Shown here piece after piece: positions 46,663 through 56,233 of a DNA stretch of 64,000 nucleotides. Both the position numbers and the translations under genes were made by a program. Numbering within the stretch: the first letter of the stretch is position 1; every line of letters starts with the position of its first letter. The notes under the pieces are model-generated. The model searched no databases and had not been told where the DNA came from. It saw only the letters and a program-made list of their open reading frames with translations. Location: contig NZ_OW485601.1 in NCBI RefSeq assembly GCF_937425535.1, positions 3,641,501 through 3,705,500 of the forward strand. The letters are read 5' to 3'. Source of the stretch: Rhodovastum atsumiense. GTDB taxonomy: Bacteria > Pseudomonadota > Alphaproteobacteria > Acetobacterales > Acetobacteraceae.

Positions 46663-47754
46663 TTATCCACCGGCAGGGGTCAGGAATCCCCCCTGCGCCG
46701 CGTCGGCCGGCCGCGATTTCCGCAAACGCCCCAGCAGATAGCGGCGGACCGGAACATCGTAGATTCTTTCCAGGCCCACCGAAAGCATCACCAGAAGAAC
46801 GATGAACAGGATGCCGCCGTAAGGCGCGAAGGCATCAACGCTTTCCCACACCGGGGACATCATCTTTGCTATGGGCACGTGCAGCACGTAGATCGGGTAA
46901 CTCGCGGACCCGAGGGCAAGGAGGATTGTCTCCCCGGTGCTGGTGGGGCGCCGTGCCCCGATCAGGACGCAGGCCGGGAAGATCAGGCAGACGCAGATGA
47001 CGTCGATCAGCCAGTTCAGGTGGGGACTGGCCGGGGATGCCAGGATGATCCCGACGATGGGGAAAATCAGCCACGGTGACACCCGTCCGAAGCAACGCGA
47101 GAGGGATGGGGCCTGTCGGTAGAGCAGCAGGCCCATGGAGATGCCGAAGATGGACCGCAGCATGCCTGCGCCGGCATCCTGCCATGTCCACAGGAATCCC
47201 GCGTCGAGGTTGCCATGGCAACAGGCCAGGACAACGATCCCGGTTGCGGCAAGGAAGGCCACCCCCGCCAGGACGGCGCCCGTGAGCAGGAACCTGCAGC
47301 GGGCGTAAAGGAAATTTGCCAATACTTCAAAGAACAATGACCAGTACACACCGTTGATCGGAAACAGGCTCGGGTTGCCCGATGCTGGCCATGGAAGCAA
47401 CATGATGGTGGCAAGTGCGGCGAATGAGAGGTCCGCCAGATGGCTGAAACTGTCCAGGTGCTTCGAAAACGCGCCGGCAAATGCTGCAACGATGCTCAAT
47501 AAGGCGGAAAGCAGGAAAACCGGATAGAGCCTGATGGCGCGTATCAGCATGAAACGCCTGGCTGACATCATGCCTTCCCGAAGTTTCCGGTCATAGGCAT
47601 GCGCAAGCACGAAGCCGCTGAGAATGAAAAACAGATCAACCGCAAGATAGCTTCGATAAAAGTTAAAATTCAAAAAGGGAATATGGCGTGTCAGAACGAA
47701 TATGGCCGCAAGCCCGCGAATACCGTCCAGGTAGGCGTATCGATGCTGTGTCAT
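46663..47754 (-). CDS. Acyltransferase 3 (OafA/YrhL) family membrane protein
   Basis: 363-aa inner-membrane acyltransferase with about ten helices. YLDGIRGLAAIFVLTRH carries the catalytic His, with DLFFILSGFVLAHAYDRK and RRFMLIRAIRLYPVF following. Such enzymes O-acetylate or acylate surface glycans. ATG 47754 is chosen by homologous starts; the C-terminal residues run to the edge of repeat-like DNA. It stands alone, with lower GC than its neighbours, which may indicate acquisition. Confidence 0.9.
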   Translation of the reverse strand: MTQHRYAYLDGIRGLAAIFVLTRHIPFLNFNFYRSYLAVDLFFILSGFVLAHAYDRKLREGMMSARRFMLIRAIRLYPVFLLSALLSIVAAFAGAFSKHLDSFSHLADLSFAALATIMLLPWPASGNPSLFPINGVYWSLFFEVLANFLYARCRFLLTGAVLAGVAFLAATGIVVLACCHGNLDAGFLWTWQDAGAGMLRSIFGISMGLLLYRQAPSLSRCFGRVSPWLIFPIVGIILASPASPHLNWLIDVICVCLIFPACVLIGARRPTSTGETILLALGSASYPIYVLHVPIAKMMSPVWESVDAFAPYGGILFIVLLVMLSVGLERIYDVPVRRYLLGRLRKSRPADAAQGGFLTPAGG

Positions 47755-47964
47755 GCATGCAACCTGCTGGGGCGGTGTGAATGTGCTGTTGGATCTGCTG
47801 AAGTAAATGTCAAAAATGCAGCTTTGGCGGGTCATGTTGCGAGGTCAATGTGCTTTATTGCGGCTTTCTGCACGATTCCATTCCCGCTATCCAATGGCCA
47901 TGCCGCACGGATTGCGCGGGAGGATCGGATCGCCGGACGGTGGAAAGGGCGTTCGGCAAAGACA

Positions 47965-49110
47965 TCAGGCCAGCGGCCCCGTCCGGAACAGGGTCACGCG
48001 CAGCCCCCCATGGGGAACCGGCGCGGTGGTCGGCAGGAACGGCAATCGGGTGGCGTGCGCCAGTGTCGGCTCGCTGGTGATGATCCCGACGCGCCAGCCG
48101 CTGAAGCGGCTCGCCAGCGTTTGCCCGAGGGCGCGATACAACGAGGACAATTGCTGCCTGTCGCCGACGCGCGTGCCGTAGGGAGGGTTGAGGATGACCA
48201 GACCCGGCGGCCCGGCGGGGGCAGTCAGTTCGCTGATCGTGCTCTGGTGGAATTCCGTGAACCCGGTGACGCCGGCGCGCTCTGCATTCGCGCGGCTCAT
48301 GGCGATCGCCCCCGCATCCCGGTCGCTGCCGTAGAACCGGGCGGCCGGCACGCGCATGCTCTTTGCCTCGCGCATGCGCTGCCAGGACGCCGCGTCGAAG
48401 GTCATGAATTTCTCGAAGGCGAAATGACGCGACCGGCCGGGATTGAGCCGGGCCGCGATCTCCGCGGCCTCTATGACGAAGGTCCCTGATCCGCACATCG
48501 GATCGACCACGGGTTCGCTGCCGTCATAACCGCATTGCCGCAGGAACAGCGATGCCATGGTCTCGCGCATCGGCGCGAGGTTGACGGCTTCCTTGTAGCC
48601 GCGCTTGTGCAGCGGCTCGCCCGAGGTATCGACGCTGATGGTGCACATGTCGCGCTCGATCCGCGCCCTGACCAGGATTTCGGCGTCCGGCGAGGACGGC
48701 GCGCCAAGCGTGTCCCGGATGGCGGTTTCGATCCGCTCGGCCGCGGCGCCGGAGTGGTAGATGCGCGACCCCGCGCAGGTCGCCTCGACCCGGAACGCCA
48801 CATCGGGGCGCAGCACGCGGCCCCACGGGACACGCCGCGCGCGCGCGTCGAGCTGCGCGAGATGGACGACGCGGAACGAGTCCAGTCGCGCCAGCACGCG
48901 TCCGGCCCCGCGGATCCACAGATTCGCGCGCCAGACTTCCGGCCAGCCCCCCTTGAAGATCACGCCGCCCGGAACGGCCCTGGGGCGCGGGAATCCCTTG
49001 CCGCGCACTTCCGCGCACAGCACGTCTTCCAAACCTGGCGTGGTGGCGAGGAAGATTTCGAAATCCTCGTCCTTCGTCGTCTCGTTTGCGTGGCCGGAAG
49101 AGAGGCTCAT
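47965..49110 (-). CDS. THUMP-domain class I RNA methyltransferase
   Basis: 381-aa RNA N2-guanine methyltransferase of the COG0116 (RlmL/YpsC) type. The N-terminal ferredoxin-like/THUMP region spans residues ~10-160 (ATTPGLEDVLCAEVRGKGF, HKRGYKEAVNLAPMRETMA). The methyltransferase domain has VDPMCGSGTFVIEAA and catalytic LNPPYGTR. It likely modifies 23S rRNA or tRNA. An in-frame upstream ATG at 49176 is possible but the extension is not conserved-looking. Confidence 0.92.
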   Translation of the reverse strand: MSLSSGHANETTKDEDFEIFLATTPGLEDVLCAEVRGKGFPRPRAVPGGVIFKGGWPEVWRANLWIRGAGRVLARLDSFRVVHLAQLDARARRVPWGRVLRPDVAFRVEATCAGSRIYHSGAAAERIETAIRDTLGAPSSPDAEILVRARIERDMCTISVDTSGEPLHKRGYKEAVNLAPMRETMASLFLRQCGYDGSEPVVDPMCGSGTFVIEAAEIAARLNPGRSRHFAFEKFMTFDAASWQRMREAKSMRVPAARFYGSDRDAGAIAMSRANAERAGVTGFTEFHQSTISELTAPAGPPGLVILNPPYGTRVGDRQQLSSLYRALGQTLASRFSGWRVGIITSEPTLAHATRLPFLPTTAPVPHGGLRVTLFRTGPLA

Positions 49111-49759
49111 GGCGGCAGCTTTGTTGATCCGCGTCGACAAACATTCAGGAGTAATCGTGCTGTGCTCCCATATCAACCCACGAAAACGCTGCCCGTGGCG
49201 ACGGCACGTAACGACAGATCCTTTTTCTTGTGGACATGACCCGGCGGGACGAAACGGGCAGGTCCATCCCGCCGATCGCCAGGATGAAGCGGCAGGAAGC
49301 TGTCTGCGGAGCGGACTGCGGGGCAGTAGGGATGGAGTTGATGACTCGAAGCCGGGCCGAAGCGTTGGTTAAGGCATGGGATAAATGTGCATGATTGACA
49401 CTGGAGGCATAACTGATCTATTTATCAATAGTTATCTGTAACAAGCCTGCGATATATCGTTAGCTTGGCCGTTATATACTTGCGATATATATCGCATTCT
49501 TCGGTCATATCGAAATGGCGTCTTGAGCGTTTCTGAATTTCGTGCGAAGACCTGTTTCGATGAATGCGAGTGGTTTTCAACGAAACCGTTTTCGGGGGGC
49601 GATGACAGATCGCTTTCCCATCGGCGCGGCAGTCTGAAACAGCGCGGATGCTGCACCGGCCGGACCGTCCGGGCATGAGCCCTTGGCGGGATCAGTCGGG
49701 CACGAGCGGTTTGCCGGGAACTGCGGACAGGCATTGAAACAGCAAAAGGGACGGCCCTG
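49111..49759. other. 649-bp gene-free region upstream of mosB
   Basis: No convincing gene. 49380-49560 is markedly AT-rich for this genome and contains the Mo-box at 49470-49494 and a nearby GATATATCG at 49451-49459. About 265 bp separate the Mo-box from mosB. A 25-codon ORF (49561-49638) lies there, too small and featureless to call. Confidence 0.5.
49470..49494. promoter_or_regulatory. ModE-type Mo-box
   Basis: CGTTATATA-N7-TATATATCG, a near-perfect inverted repeat of the CGnTATATA/TATATAnCG form bound by molybdate-sensing ModE/MopAB regulators. Its position ahead of the molybdenum storage genes, with no other gene between, makes molybdenum-dependent control likely. Confidence 0.75.
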
Positions 49760-50572
49760 ATGGCCAATACCACGGCGGAGCTCGAGGCTCTCCTCATGCA
49801 GCGATCGCTGACCGATGCCGGGCTGCTGGCGGCGGCGGATGCGGCCGCGGATTTCCGCATCCTGCCGGATGCGACGGTGATCAAGATCGGCGGGCAGAGC
49901 GTCATCGATCGCGGCCGCGCCGCCGTCTATCCGCTGGTGGACGAGATCGTCGCCGCCCGCAAGGATCACAAGCTGCTGATCGGCACCGGCGCCGGCACGC
50001 GGGCGCGGCATCTCTACTCGATCGCGGCGGGGCTGGGCCTGCCGGCGGGCGTGCTCTCGCAGCTCGGTGCCTCGGTGGCCGACCAGAACGCCGCCATGCT
50101 GGGGCAGCTTCTGGCCAAGCACGGCATCTCCGCCGTCGATGGCGCCGGGCTCTCGGCGGTGCCGCTGTTCCTGGCCGAAGTGCACGCCGTGATCTTCAGC
50201 GGCATGCCGCCCTACAAGCTGTGGATGCGCCCCCCCGCCGAGGGCGTGATCCCGCCCTACCGCACCGACGCCGGATGCTTCCTGCTGGCCGAGCAGTTCG
50301 GCTGCAAGGCGATGATCTACGTCAAGGACGAGAACGGCCTCTACACCGCCAACCCGAAGACCGCGAAGGACGCCACCTTCATCCCGAAGATCTCGGTCGA
50401 CGAGATGAAAGCGAAGGGGCTGCACGATTCCATCCTCGAGTTCCCGGTGCTCGATCTGCTCAAGGCGGCGCGCCATGTCCGTGAGGTGCAGGTCGTGAAC
50501 GGCCTCGTTCCCGGCAACCTGACCCGCGCGCTCGCCGGTGAGCACGTCGGCACCATCATCACCGCGAGCTGA
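49760..50572 (+). CDS. mosB: Molybdenum storage protein subunit beta
   Basis: 270-aa amino-acid-kinase-fold protein that closely follows my recollection of Azotobacter vinelandii MosB along its whole length (ATVIKIGGQSVIDRGRAAVY, LIGTGAGTRARHLYSIAAG, GMPPYKLWMRPPAEGVIPPY, the end [12 protein letters not shown]). With MosA it forms an (alpha-beta)3 cage that uses ATP to deposit polyoxomolybdate clusters in the cytoplasm. AAAAGGGA precedes the ATG. mosA follows after 18 bp. Confidence 0.95.
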   Translation: MANTTAELEALLMQRSLTDAGLLAAADAAADFRILPDATVIKIGGQSVIDRGRAAVYPLVDEIVAARKDHKLLIGTGAGTRARHLYSIAAGLGLPAGVLSQLGASVADQNAAMLGQLLAKHGISAVDGAGLSAVPLFLAEVHAVIFSGMPPYKLWMRPPAEGVIPPYRTDAGCFLLAEQFGCKAMIYVKDENGLYTANPKTAKDATFIPKISVDEMKAKGLHDSILEFPVLDLLKAARHVREVQVVNGLVPGNLTRALAGEHVGTIITAS

Positions 50573-50590
50573 AGCGAGAGGAATCCTGCC

Positions 50591-51415
50591 ATGTCTGCGA
50601 CCACCCACGGCATCAAGCACGTCACCTCGCCGCTCGCGCGCCAGACCCTGCTCGACAGCGACCTCACCCGGCCCGTCGCCGGCGGCCGGCCGATCAAGCT
50701 GCTTCCCTGGCTGCAGGTCGTGAAGATCGGCGGCCGGTCCATCCTGGATCGTGGCGCGGAGGCGATCTTGCCGATCGTGGACGAGCTGCGCCGGCTGCTG
50801 CCCGAGCATCGCCTGCTGATCCTGACCGGTGCCGGCATCCGCGCCCGCCATCTCTACAGCGTCGGCCTTGACCTTGGCCTGCCGGTGGGCTCGCTTGCCC
50901 CGCTCGCCGCGAGCGAGGCCGGCCAGAACGGACACATCCTCGCCTCGCTGCTCGCGCCGGAGGGCGTCTCCTATGTCGAGCACCCCACCATCGCCAACCA
51001 GCTCGCGATCCACCTCTCCGCGGCGCGCGCGGTCGTGGGCAGCGCCTTCCCGCCCTATCACCACCACGAGTTCCCGGGCTCGCGCATCCCGCCGCACCGG
51101 GCCGACACCGGCGCCTTCCTGCTTGCCGACGCGCTCGGGGCGGCCGGGCTGACCATCGTCGAGGACGTGGACGGGGTGTACACCGCCGATCCGACCGGCC
51201 CCGACGGGGCGAAGGCGCAGTTGCTGCGCGAGACCAGCTTTGCCGATCTGGCCAAGCACCAGGGCACGCTCCCGTTCGACCGGGCGCTGCTCGAGGTCAT
51301 GGCGACGGCACGCCACATCGCGCGCGTGCAGGTGGTGAACGGGCTCGTGCCGGGGCGGCTGACCGCCGCGCTGCGCGGCGAGCATGTCGGGACGATCATT
51401 CGCACCGGCGCCTGA
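50591..51415 (+). CDS. mosA: Molybdenum storage protein subunit alpha
   Basis: 274-aa partner of MosB, with the alpha-subunit hallmarks [39 protein letters not shown], the His-rich [20 protein letters not shown] loop and the end [13 protein letters not shown]. The His cluster helps nucleate molybdate oxide clusters in the cage. GAGAGGAATCC is the ribosome site. Stored Mo usually serves nitrogenase or molybdoenzymes; none is encoded in the window. Confidence 0.95.
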   Translation: MSATTHGIKHVTSPLARQTLLDSDLTRPVAGGRPIKLLPWLQVVKIGGRSILDRGAEAILPIVDELRRLLPEHRLLILTGAGIRARHLYSVGLDLGLPVGSLAPLAASEAGQNGHILASLLAPEGVSYVEHPTIANQLAIHLSAARAVVGSAFPPYHHHEFPGSRIPPHRADTGAFLLADALGAAGLTIVEDVDGVYTADPTGPDGAKAQLLRETSFADLAKHQGTLPFDRALLEVMATARHIARVQVVNGLVPGRLTAALRGEHVGTIIRTGA

Positions 51416-51421
51416 GCGTCC

Positions 51422-51474
51422 GCTCCGTCCCGCCTCCGGCCGTGCCGATCAGGCCGCCGGGGGCGGGGCGGAGC
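51422..51474. terminator. Long GC hairpin after mosA
   Basis: Outer arms GCTCCG-T-CCCGCC and GGCGGG-G-CGGAGC pair around an inner GGCC/GGCC stem. It starts 7 bp after the mosA stop and extends into the 3' end of the convergent transporter gene. A possible bidirectional terminator. Confidence 0.45.
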
Positions 51475-52396
51475 CCGCGCTTCCGCCGGCGGCACCGGCA
51501 CACCGGGCGCGCTGACGCCGCCGCGCCGGCAGGCCGGTCGCCAGCAGCGCCCCGCCGATCACCAGCACCGCGGCCGGCAGCAGCGGTCCGCTGGCCGAGG
51601 CTTTCCCGGCGGCGATCAGCAGCAGCGTCGACAGCAGCGGGCTCAGATAGGACAGCGCGCCGAGCAGCGGCAGCCGTCCGTGCTTGGTGGCATGGTCCCA
51701 GGCGAGGAAGGCAAGGCCGGTCGGCCCGACCCCGAGCCCGATGATCGCCGCCCATTGCTCCGCCCGCGGCCATGCCGTTGCCTCGAACGCCAGGTGGCAC
51801 GCGGCCCCCGCCACGGCCACCGCGCCGCACACGCCGACCAGCATGCTGGCCGGCGTCGCCGCGAAGCGCCGGTTCAGCACCGAATAGCCCGACCAGACGA
51901 AGGCGCAGCCGAAGGACGCGGCATAGCCCGCGACCGATCCCGCCGTCGTGCCGTCGCCGCCGCGTGCCGCCAGGATCAGCGCGGTGCCGGCCAGGCCGAG
52001 CAGCGCCCCGCCCAGGTGCCGCGCGCGCAGCCGCTCGCCGCCGGGCAGCAGGGCGGCCATCAGCACGATCAGCAGCGGCCAGAGATAGGCGATCAGGCTG
52101 GCCTGCGCCGCCGGCACGGCGGAGAGGGCGAAGAAATACAGCGCGTGATAGAAGAAGATTCCGCAGAAGGCGAGCAGCCACGGCGCCAAAGGCTGGCGCA
52201 GCTCCGCCAGCGCCGCCCGCCCGCGCAGCCCCAGCATCGCCAGCCCCGCCAGGAAGGCGATGCCGAAACTCAGCGCCAGCAGCTCGAAGGGGGGCAGGCC
52301 GCCGCCCGCCTGCACGGTCAGCAGCGCCAGCGCCGACCACAGCAGCACCGCCACGCCGCCGATCGCGGTCGCCCCCAGCTCGCCGTTCTTGCGCAT
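51449..52396 (-). CDS. EamA/DMT-family transporter
   Basis: 315-aa drug/metabolite transporter with ten predicted helices in two EamA halves (VLLWSALALLTVQAGG; SYLSPLLSTLLLIAAG near the end of the second half). This group (YdcZ/RhaT-like) often exports amino acids or aromatic compounds. It is 15 bp downstream of an AraC regulator on the same strand, its probable controller. The C-terminal tail is polar and low-complexity. Confidence 0.88.
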   Translation of the reverse strand: MRKNGELGATAIGGVAVLLWSALALLTVQAGGGLPPFELLALSFGIAFLAGLAMLGLRGRAALAELRQPLAPWLLAFCGIFFYHALYFFALSAVPAAQASLIAYLWPLLIVLMAALLPGGERLRARHLGGALLGLAGTALILAARGGDGTTAGSVAGYAASFGCAFVWSGYSVLNRRFAATPASMLVGVCGAVAVAGAACHLAFEATAWPRAEQWAAIIGLGVGPTGLAFLAWDHATKHGRLPLLGALSYLSPLLSTLLLIAAGKASASGPLLPAAVLVIGGALLATGLPARRRQRARCAGAAGGSAGSAPPPAA

Positions 52397-52411
52397 CCGT
52401 GCTCTCCCGCC

Positions 52412-53227
52412 TCAGTCCGTTGCCGTCAGGGGGCGCAGTCTCGCATCCGCCCGCGCCGGGGTCTTGGCAGATCCTGCCGGATCCTGGGCCTTGCCTGCCG
52501 GTACCGCGCCGGCGGCGAGGCGGCGGAACAGCGCCGGCGTGATGCCGCGCGCCCGCCGCAGCCGCCGCGTCAGCGCGCTCTGGTCGGCATGGCCGGTGCG
52601 CAGCGCGATCTCGGCGATCGGCAGGGTGCTACTGGCGAGCAGCCGTTGCGCCGCGTCCAGCCGCAGCCGCGCGAGCGTCGCATGCGGGCTGCTGCCCAGC
52701 CGGTCGCGGAAGGCGGCATGCAGGCGGGTGGGGCTGAGCCCGGCGGCGGCGGCGATGTCGGCGACGCCGATCGGTTCGGCGAGATGGGCGCGCATGAAGC
52801 CCATCGCCCGGCGCAGCGCCGCTTCTCCCCGCGCGGGCGGGGCGGCGGGGGTGAGGCTGTCCTGCAGCAGCACCGCCCAGGCTTCCTGCAGGGACGCGGC
52901 CGGGGCGCCGGCTTCCAGCCGCGCCGTGGCGTAGTCGAGCAACCCCTGGATCGCCGGCGTCACCGGGAAGAATGCGCTGCGCTCCGGCGCCGGCCAGGCC
53001 GCGTCCGGCGCGTCGAGCACGAGGAAGGCGTTGTCGTCGCGCGAGAGGAAGCCATGCCAGGCCCCGGCGGCGATGAAGGCGCCGACCCCGGCGGCGACGC
53101 AGCCGCCCCGGCCGTCTATCTCCAGCTCCAGCCGGCCGCGATGCGGCAGCACGATCTGGTGGTGGTCGTGGCGATGCCGGAGGGTTTCGCCGGAATAGGT
53201 CCTGAGACCGAGCAAGCCGTTGGTCAT
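52412..53227 (-). CDS. AraC-family regulator of the adjacent DMT transporter
   Basis: 271-aa regulator. The N-terminal cupin (RHRHDHHQIVLPHRGRLELEIDG, residues 17-39) and C-terminal double HTH (IGVADIAAAAGLSPTRLHAAF and IAEIALRTGHADQSALTRRLRR) are intact. The C-terminal tail after ALFRRLAAG is longer than usual. Its arrangement with an EamA exporter is a common regulator-efflux pair. Confidence 0.88.
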   Translation of the reverse strand: MTNGLLGLRTYSGETLRHRHDHHQIVLPHRGRLELEIDGRGGCVAAGVGAFIAAGAWHGFLSRDDNAFLVLDAPDAAWPAPERSAFFPVTPAIQGLLDYATARLEAGAPAASLQEAWAVLLQDSLTPAAPPARGEAALRRAMGFMRAHLAEPIGVADIAAAAGLSPTRLHAAFRDRLGSSPHATLARLRLDAAQRLLASSTLPIAEIALRTGHADQSALTRRLRRARGITPALFRRLAAGAVPAGKAQDPAGSAKTPARADARLRPLTATD

Positions 53228-53313
53228 GCACGCCTCCGCGCCGGAACGGAGCGGCGAGACCTACGGCAGGTCCGGCGGGCGGGGCAAGCCACGCCCGCCG
53301 CCGGCCCCGGCGC

Positions 53314-53378
53314 GGCTGGCATTTCCCGCGAAGGCTCCGCAGAATGGGTCGGGTGTCCTCCGTCATCGCCGGGAGCCG
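53314..53378. repeat. 65-bp duplicated segment, copy A
   Basis: Ungapped match to 60606-60670 with 6 differences in 65 bases. It covers the 5' edge and first codons of the DMT transporter gene. With the LOG remnant at 54379-54474 it marks an old duplication of a block that also lies near 60.6 kb. Confidence 0.8.
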
Positions 53379-54378
53379 CCGCCTCGTGACCCCCGCCATC
53401 GCCTCCGCCGTGCCGACGGCCGTCCCCGCCGGGCCCGGCATGCCGCGCCTGCTGGGCCTCGGCCTGCTCGCCGCCGCCCTGTTCTCCGTCACCTTCGTGC
53501 TGAACCGGTCGATGAGCCTGGCCGGCGGCCACTGGGCCTGGAGCGCCGCCCTGCGCTACGTCGACATGGCCGTGCTGCTCATGCTGTGGATCGCGCTCCG
53601 GCACGGGCCGGTCCGCCTGCTTGCCGTGCTGCGCCTGTTCCGGCTGCAGAGCCGGCTGTGGCTGCTCGCCGGCGGCATCGGCTTCGGCGTGTTCTACACC
53701 GGGATCTGCTACGCCGCGTCGCACGCGCCCGGCTGGATCGTCGCGGCGAGCTGGCAGATGACCATCCTGGCGACCCCGCTGGTCATGGCCGGCTTCGGCG
53801 CGCGGGTGCCGCTGCGGGGCATGGCCTTCTGCGGCATCATCGTCCTGGGCATCCTGGTGCTGAACGCGCAGCGCATCGCCGAGGGCGTGGCCATGGCGGA
53901 GGTGCTGACCGGCGTCCTGCCGGTGCTGGTCGCCGCCTTCGCCTATCCGTTCGGCAACCAGATCGTCAACCGGCTGCGCCACGCCGGCGGCGATGCGGCC
54001 GACCTGCTGGCCGACCCGGCCGCCGCGGTGCTGCTGCTCACGCTCGGCGCGCTGCCGCTGTTCGCGGGACTGATCCTGCTGACCGCGCCGCCGCCGCCGG
54101 GCACGGGGCAACTCATCAGCACCGGCATCGTCGCCCTGGTCGCCGGCGGGCTGGCCACGCCGCTGTTCCTGTACGCGCGCAATCTCTCCAGCGATCCGCT
54201 GCGCATCGCCGCCGTCGATGCGACCCAGGCCGGCGAGGTGGGCTTCGCCCTGCTCGGCGAGATGGCGCTGCTCGGCGCCACCGCCCCCGATCCGGTCGGC
54301 TGGCTGGGGTTGCTCGCGGTCATGGGCGGGCTGGCCGGGTTCATGCTGCGGGGCGCGGCGCCGGAGGGGAAAGCGTAG
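53344..54378 (+). CDS. EmrE-like multidrug/DMT-family transporter
   Basis: 344-aa membrane protein with about ten helices (LGLLAAALFSVTFVLNRSMS first), fitting the multidrug-resistance efflux EmrE group (DMT superfamily). The start is uncertain. ATG 53344 lies inside a duplicated 65-bp segment and gives a polar 32-residue lead; the Met at 53440 (MPRLLGLG) would begin directly before the first helix. Substrate unknown. Confidence 0.82.
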   Translation: MGRVSSVIAGSRRLVTPAIASAVPTAVPAGPGMPRLLGLGLLAAALFSVTFVLNRSMSLAGGHWAWSAALRYVDMAVLLMLWIALRHGPVRLLAVLRLFRLQSRLWLLAGGIGFGVFYTGICYAASHAPGWIVAASWQMTILATPLVMAGFGARVPLRGMAFCGIIVLGILVLNAQRIAEGVAMAEVLTGVLPVLVAAFAYPFGNQIVNRLRHAGGDAADLLADPAAAVLLLTLGALPLFAGLILLTAPPPPGTGQLISTGIVALVAGGLATPLFLYARNLSSDPLRIAAVDATQAGEVGFALLGEMALLGATAPDPVGWLGLLAVMGGLAGFMLRGAAPEGKA

Positions 54379-54474
54379 GGCCTGGTTCCTCTGCGACCTC
54401 CCGCACGGCCGCCGGCACCGGGGGCACTTCCTGTTCGGCGATCACCATGTTCCGGTGACCCGGCTTCAGGGAAT
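54379..54474 (-). pseudogene. LOG-family 3'-end remnant
   Basis: On the minus strand this encodes LKPGHRNMVIAEQEV, matching LKPVHRNMLIVEQEV near the C-terminus of the intact LOG protein at 60726-61310. DNA identity is obvious over 54402-54472. No upstream coding part remains. It directly follows the DMT transporter stop. Confidence 0.75.
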
Positions 54475-54656
54475 GCAGCCGGCGTGCCCTGATCCCGCAT
54501 GCAACGAAAACGAGGACTTCGCGGGAGCATCGATACGATTTCGGCCAGTCATATTTATCGAATCATTGGTGATTTTTATAGTCGCATTACCTGGAACAGT
54601 TCTTGCTCTCATGTGCTGAGTCGGTTTATTTCATCACGTCCCTGAGAGATGCCCGC

Positions 54657-55943
54657 ATGATCTGGAATGGCCGTTTGAGCAAGGAAGCCGCCGCAAAGCT
54701 GGAGTTGCTGGAGACCTTGTCCCATTACTGCGGCGTCGGCCTCTGGGACGCCGTGTTCTACAACGGGGATGCTTTGCACCCGCAGGCCCGCTGGACCTGG
54801 TCCGCCGAGTTCCGGCGCCTGTGCGGCTATGAGAGCGAGGCCGAATTCCCGAATGTCGTGCAGTCCTGGTCGGATCGGCTGCACCCGGACGACGCGCCCG
54901 GGACCTTCGCCGCATTCAAGGCGAGCTGCAGCACCGGCAAGCCGTACGACGTCACCTATCGACTGAAGGTCAAGGACGGCTCCTACCGCTGGTTCCGCGC
55001 GACGGGTGGTGTCGTGCTGGACGAGAATCGCCGGCCCCGCCGCGCCTGTGGCTCCCTTGTGTTGATCGATGAAAGGGTTCGGGCGGAGGAAAGCAAGAAA
55101 GCCGCCCTGGCCCAGCTTGCCAACGGCTTCGAGCAGCGGATCGGTGCGCTGGCGAAGAACCTGTCCGGTGCTTCGCAGGCCCTGGAAGGGACTGCCCGCT
55201 CCATGGTGGCGACAGCCGGGACCACCAGCCGGCAAGCCGGCTCCGTTGCCGGCGCGGCCAACACAGTGAGTTCCGGCGTCCAGACGGTTGCGTCTGCCTC
55301 CGAGGAACTCTCCTCATCGATCAACGAGATCGCGCGCCAGGTCGCCGAATCAACGAAGATCACTGAAAAAGCGGTGAATGATGCCGAGCACACGGACAAG
55401 ATTGTCCGTGAACTGGCCAACGGTGCCGGCCGCATCGGTCATGTTGTCGGGCTTATCACCACGATCGCGAGCCAGACCAGCCTTCTTGCGCTGAACGCGA
55501 CCATTGAAGCCGCCCGCGCGGGTGAGGCCGGGAAGGGCTTCGCGGTTGTGGCCTCCGAAGTGAAGACACTTGCCAATCAGACCGCGAAGGCGACGGAGGA
55601 GATCGGGCAGCAGATCGGCGAAATTCAGTCTGCGACGAAAGAAGCTGTTTCAGCGATCCGCAATATCGGGGAAACGATCGAGCGGATCAGCGTCATTTCG
55701 TCGGCGATCGCCGCTGCCGTGCAGGAGCAAAGCGGGGCGACCAGGGAAATCGCGAAGCAGGTCGCGAGCACAGCGCAGGCCGCCCAGCAGGTGATGTCGC
55801 ATGTCAACGACGTCGGCGAAGCCGGGAAAGCCGCTGGCACTGCCGCTGATCACGTGCTCTCGGCCGTGACCGATCTGTCGACACGATCGGGCCAGCTTCA
55901 GCAGGAAGTTGGCCAGTTCCTCAACGACATGCGGGCCGCTTAG
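54657..55943 (+). CDS. Soluble PAS-domain methyl-accepting chemotaxis protein
   Basis: 428-aa cytoplasmic chemoreceptor. A PAS_3-like sensor spans residues ~25-140 ([43 protein letters not shown]). A coiled-coil signalling domain follows, with hairpin tip [20 protein letters not shown]. There is no transmembrane segment, so it senses an internal cue, possibly redox or a small ligand. ATG 54657 is chosen; an upstream TTG in frame is less likely. No che genes are nearby. Confidence 0.9.
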   Translation: MIWNGRLSKEAAAKLELLETLSHYCGVGLWDAVFYNGDALHPQARWTWSAEFRRLCGYESEAEFPNVVQSWSDRLHPDDAPGTFAAFKASCSTGKPYDVTYRLKVKDGSYRWFRATGGVVLDENRRPRRACGSLVLIDERVRAEESKKAALAQLANGFEQRIGALAKNLSGASQALEGTARSMVATAGTTSRQAGSVAGAANTVSSGVQTVASASEELSSSINEIARQVAESTKITEKAVNDAEHTDKIVRELANGAGRIGHVVGLITTIASQTSLLALNATIEAARAGEAGKGFAVVASEVKTLANQTAKATEEIGQQIGEIQSATKEAVSAIRNIGETIERISVISSAIAAAVQEQSGATREIAKQVASTAQAAQQVMSHVNDVGEAGKAAGTAADHVLSAVTDLSTRSGQLQQEVGQFLNDMRAA

Positions 55944-56233
55944 CCCGAGCTGGGCACTTTTTGACGAGGTTCTCCGCCCCCATCTGCTGAGCGGGTGATT
56001 GGGGGGAGAGATAGTGGCCGATATCCGCGGTGGTGGGCGCGGTCTGGATGCCTGCTTGCGCCTTTTCTGAATGTGCTCGGGCGCAAGACGCGCCGGATCT
56101 GGGCGCCCCTCTGCCTGCGCGGACTGCTCGGTCCGGGGGAGCGTAATACCAATGCCCGTGGATGACGACTTATGCGGGGGGGCCCGACGCGGGTGAGATC
56201 AGGATTGAAGATGGCGAACGAAGGGGGTTCGCC

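Noticed and set aside
49561-49638. 25-codon ORF ahead of mosB as a leader peptide gene
   Set aside because: No ribosome site, no regulatory codon run and no recognisable sequence.
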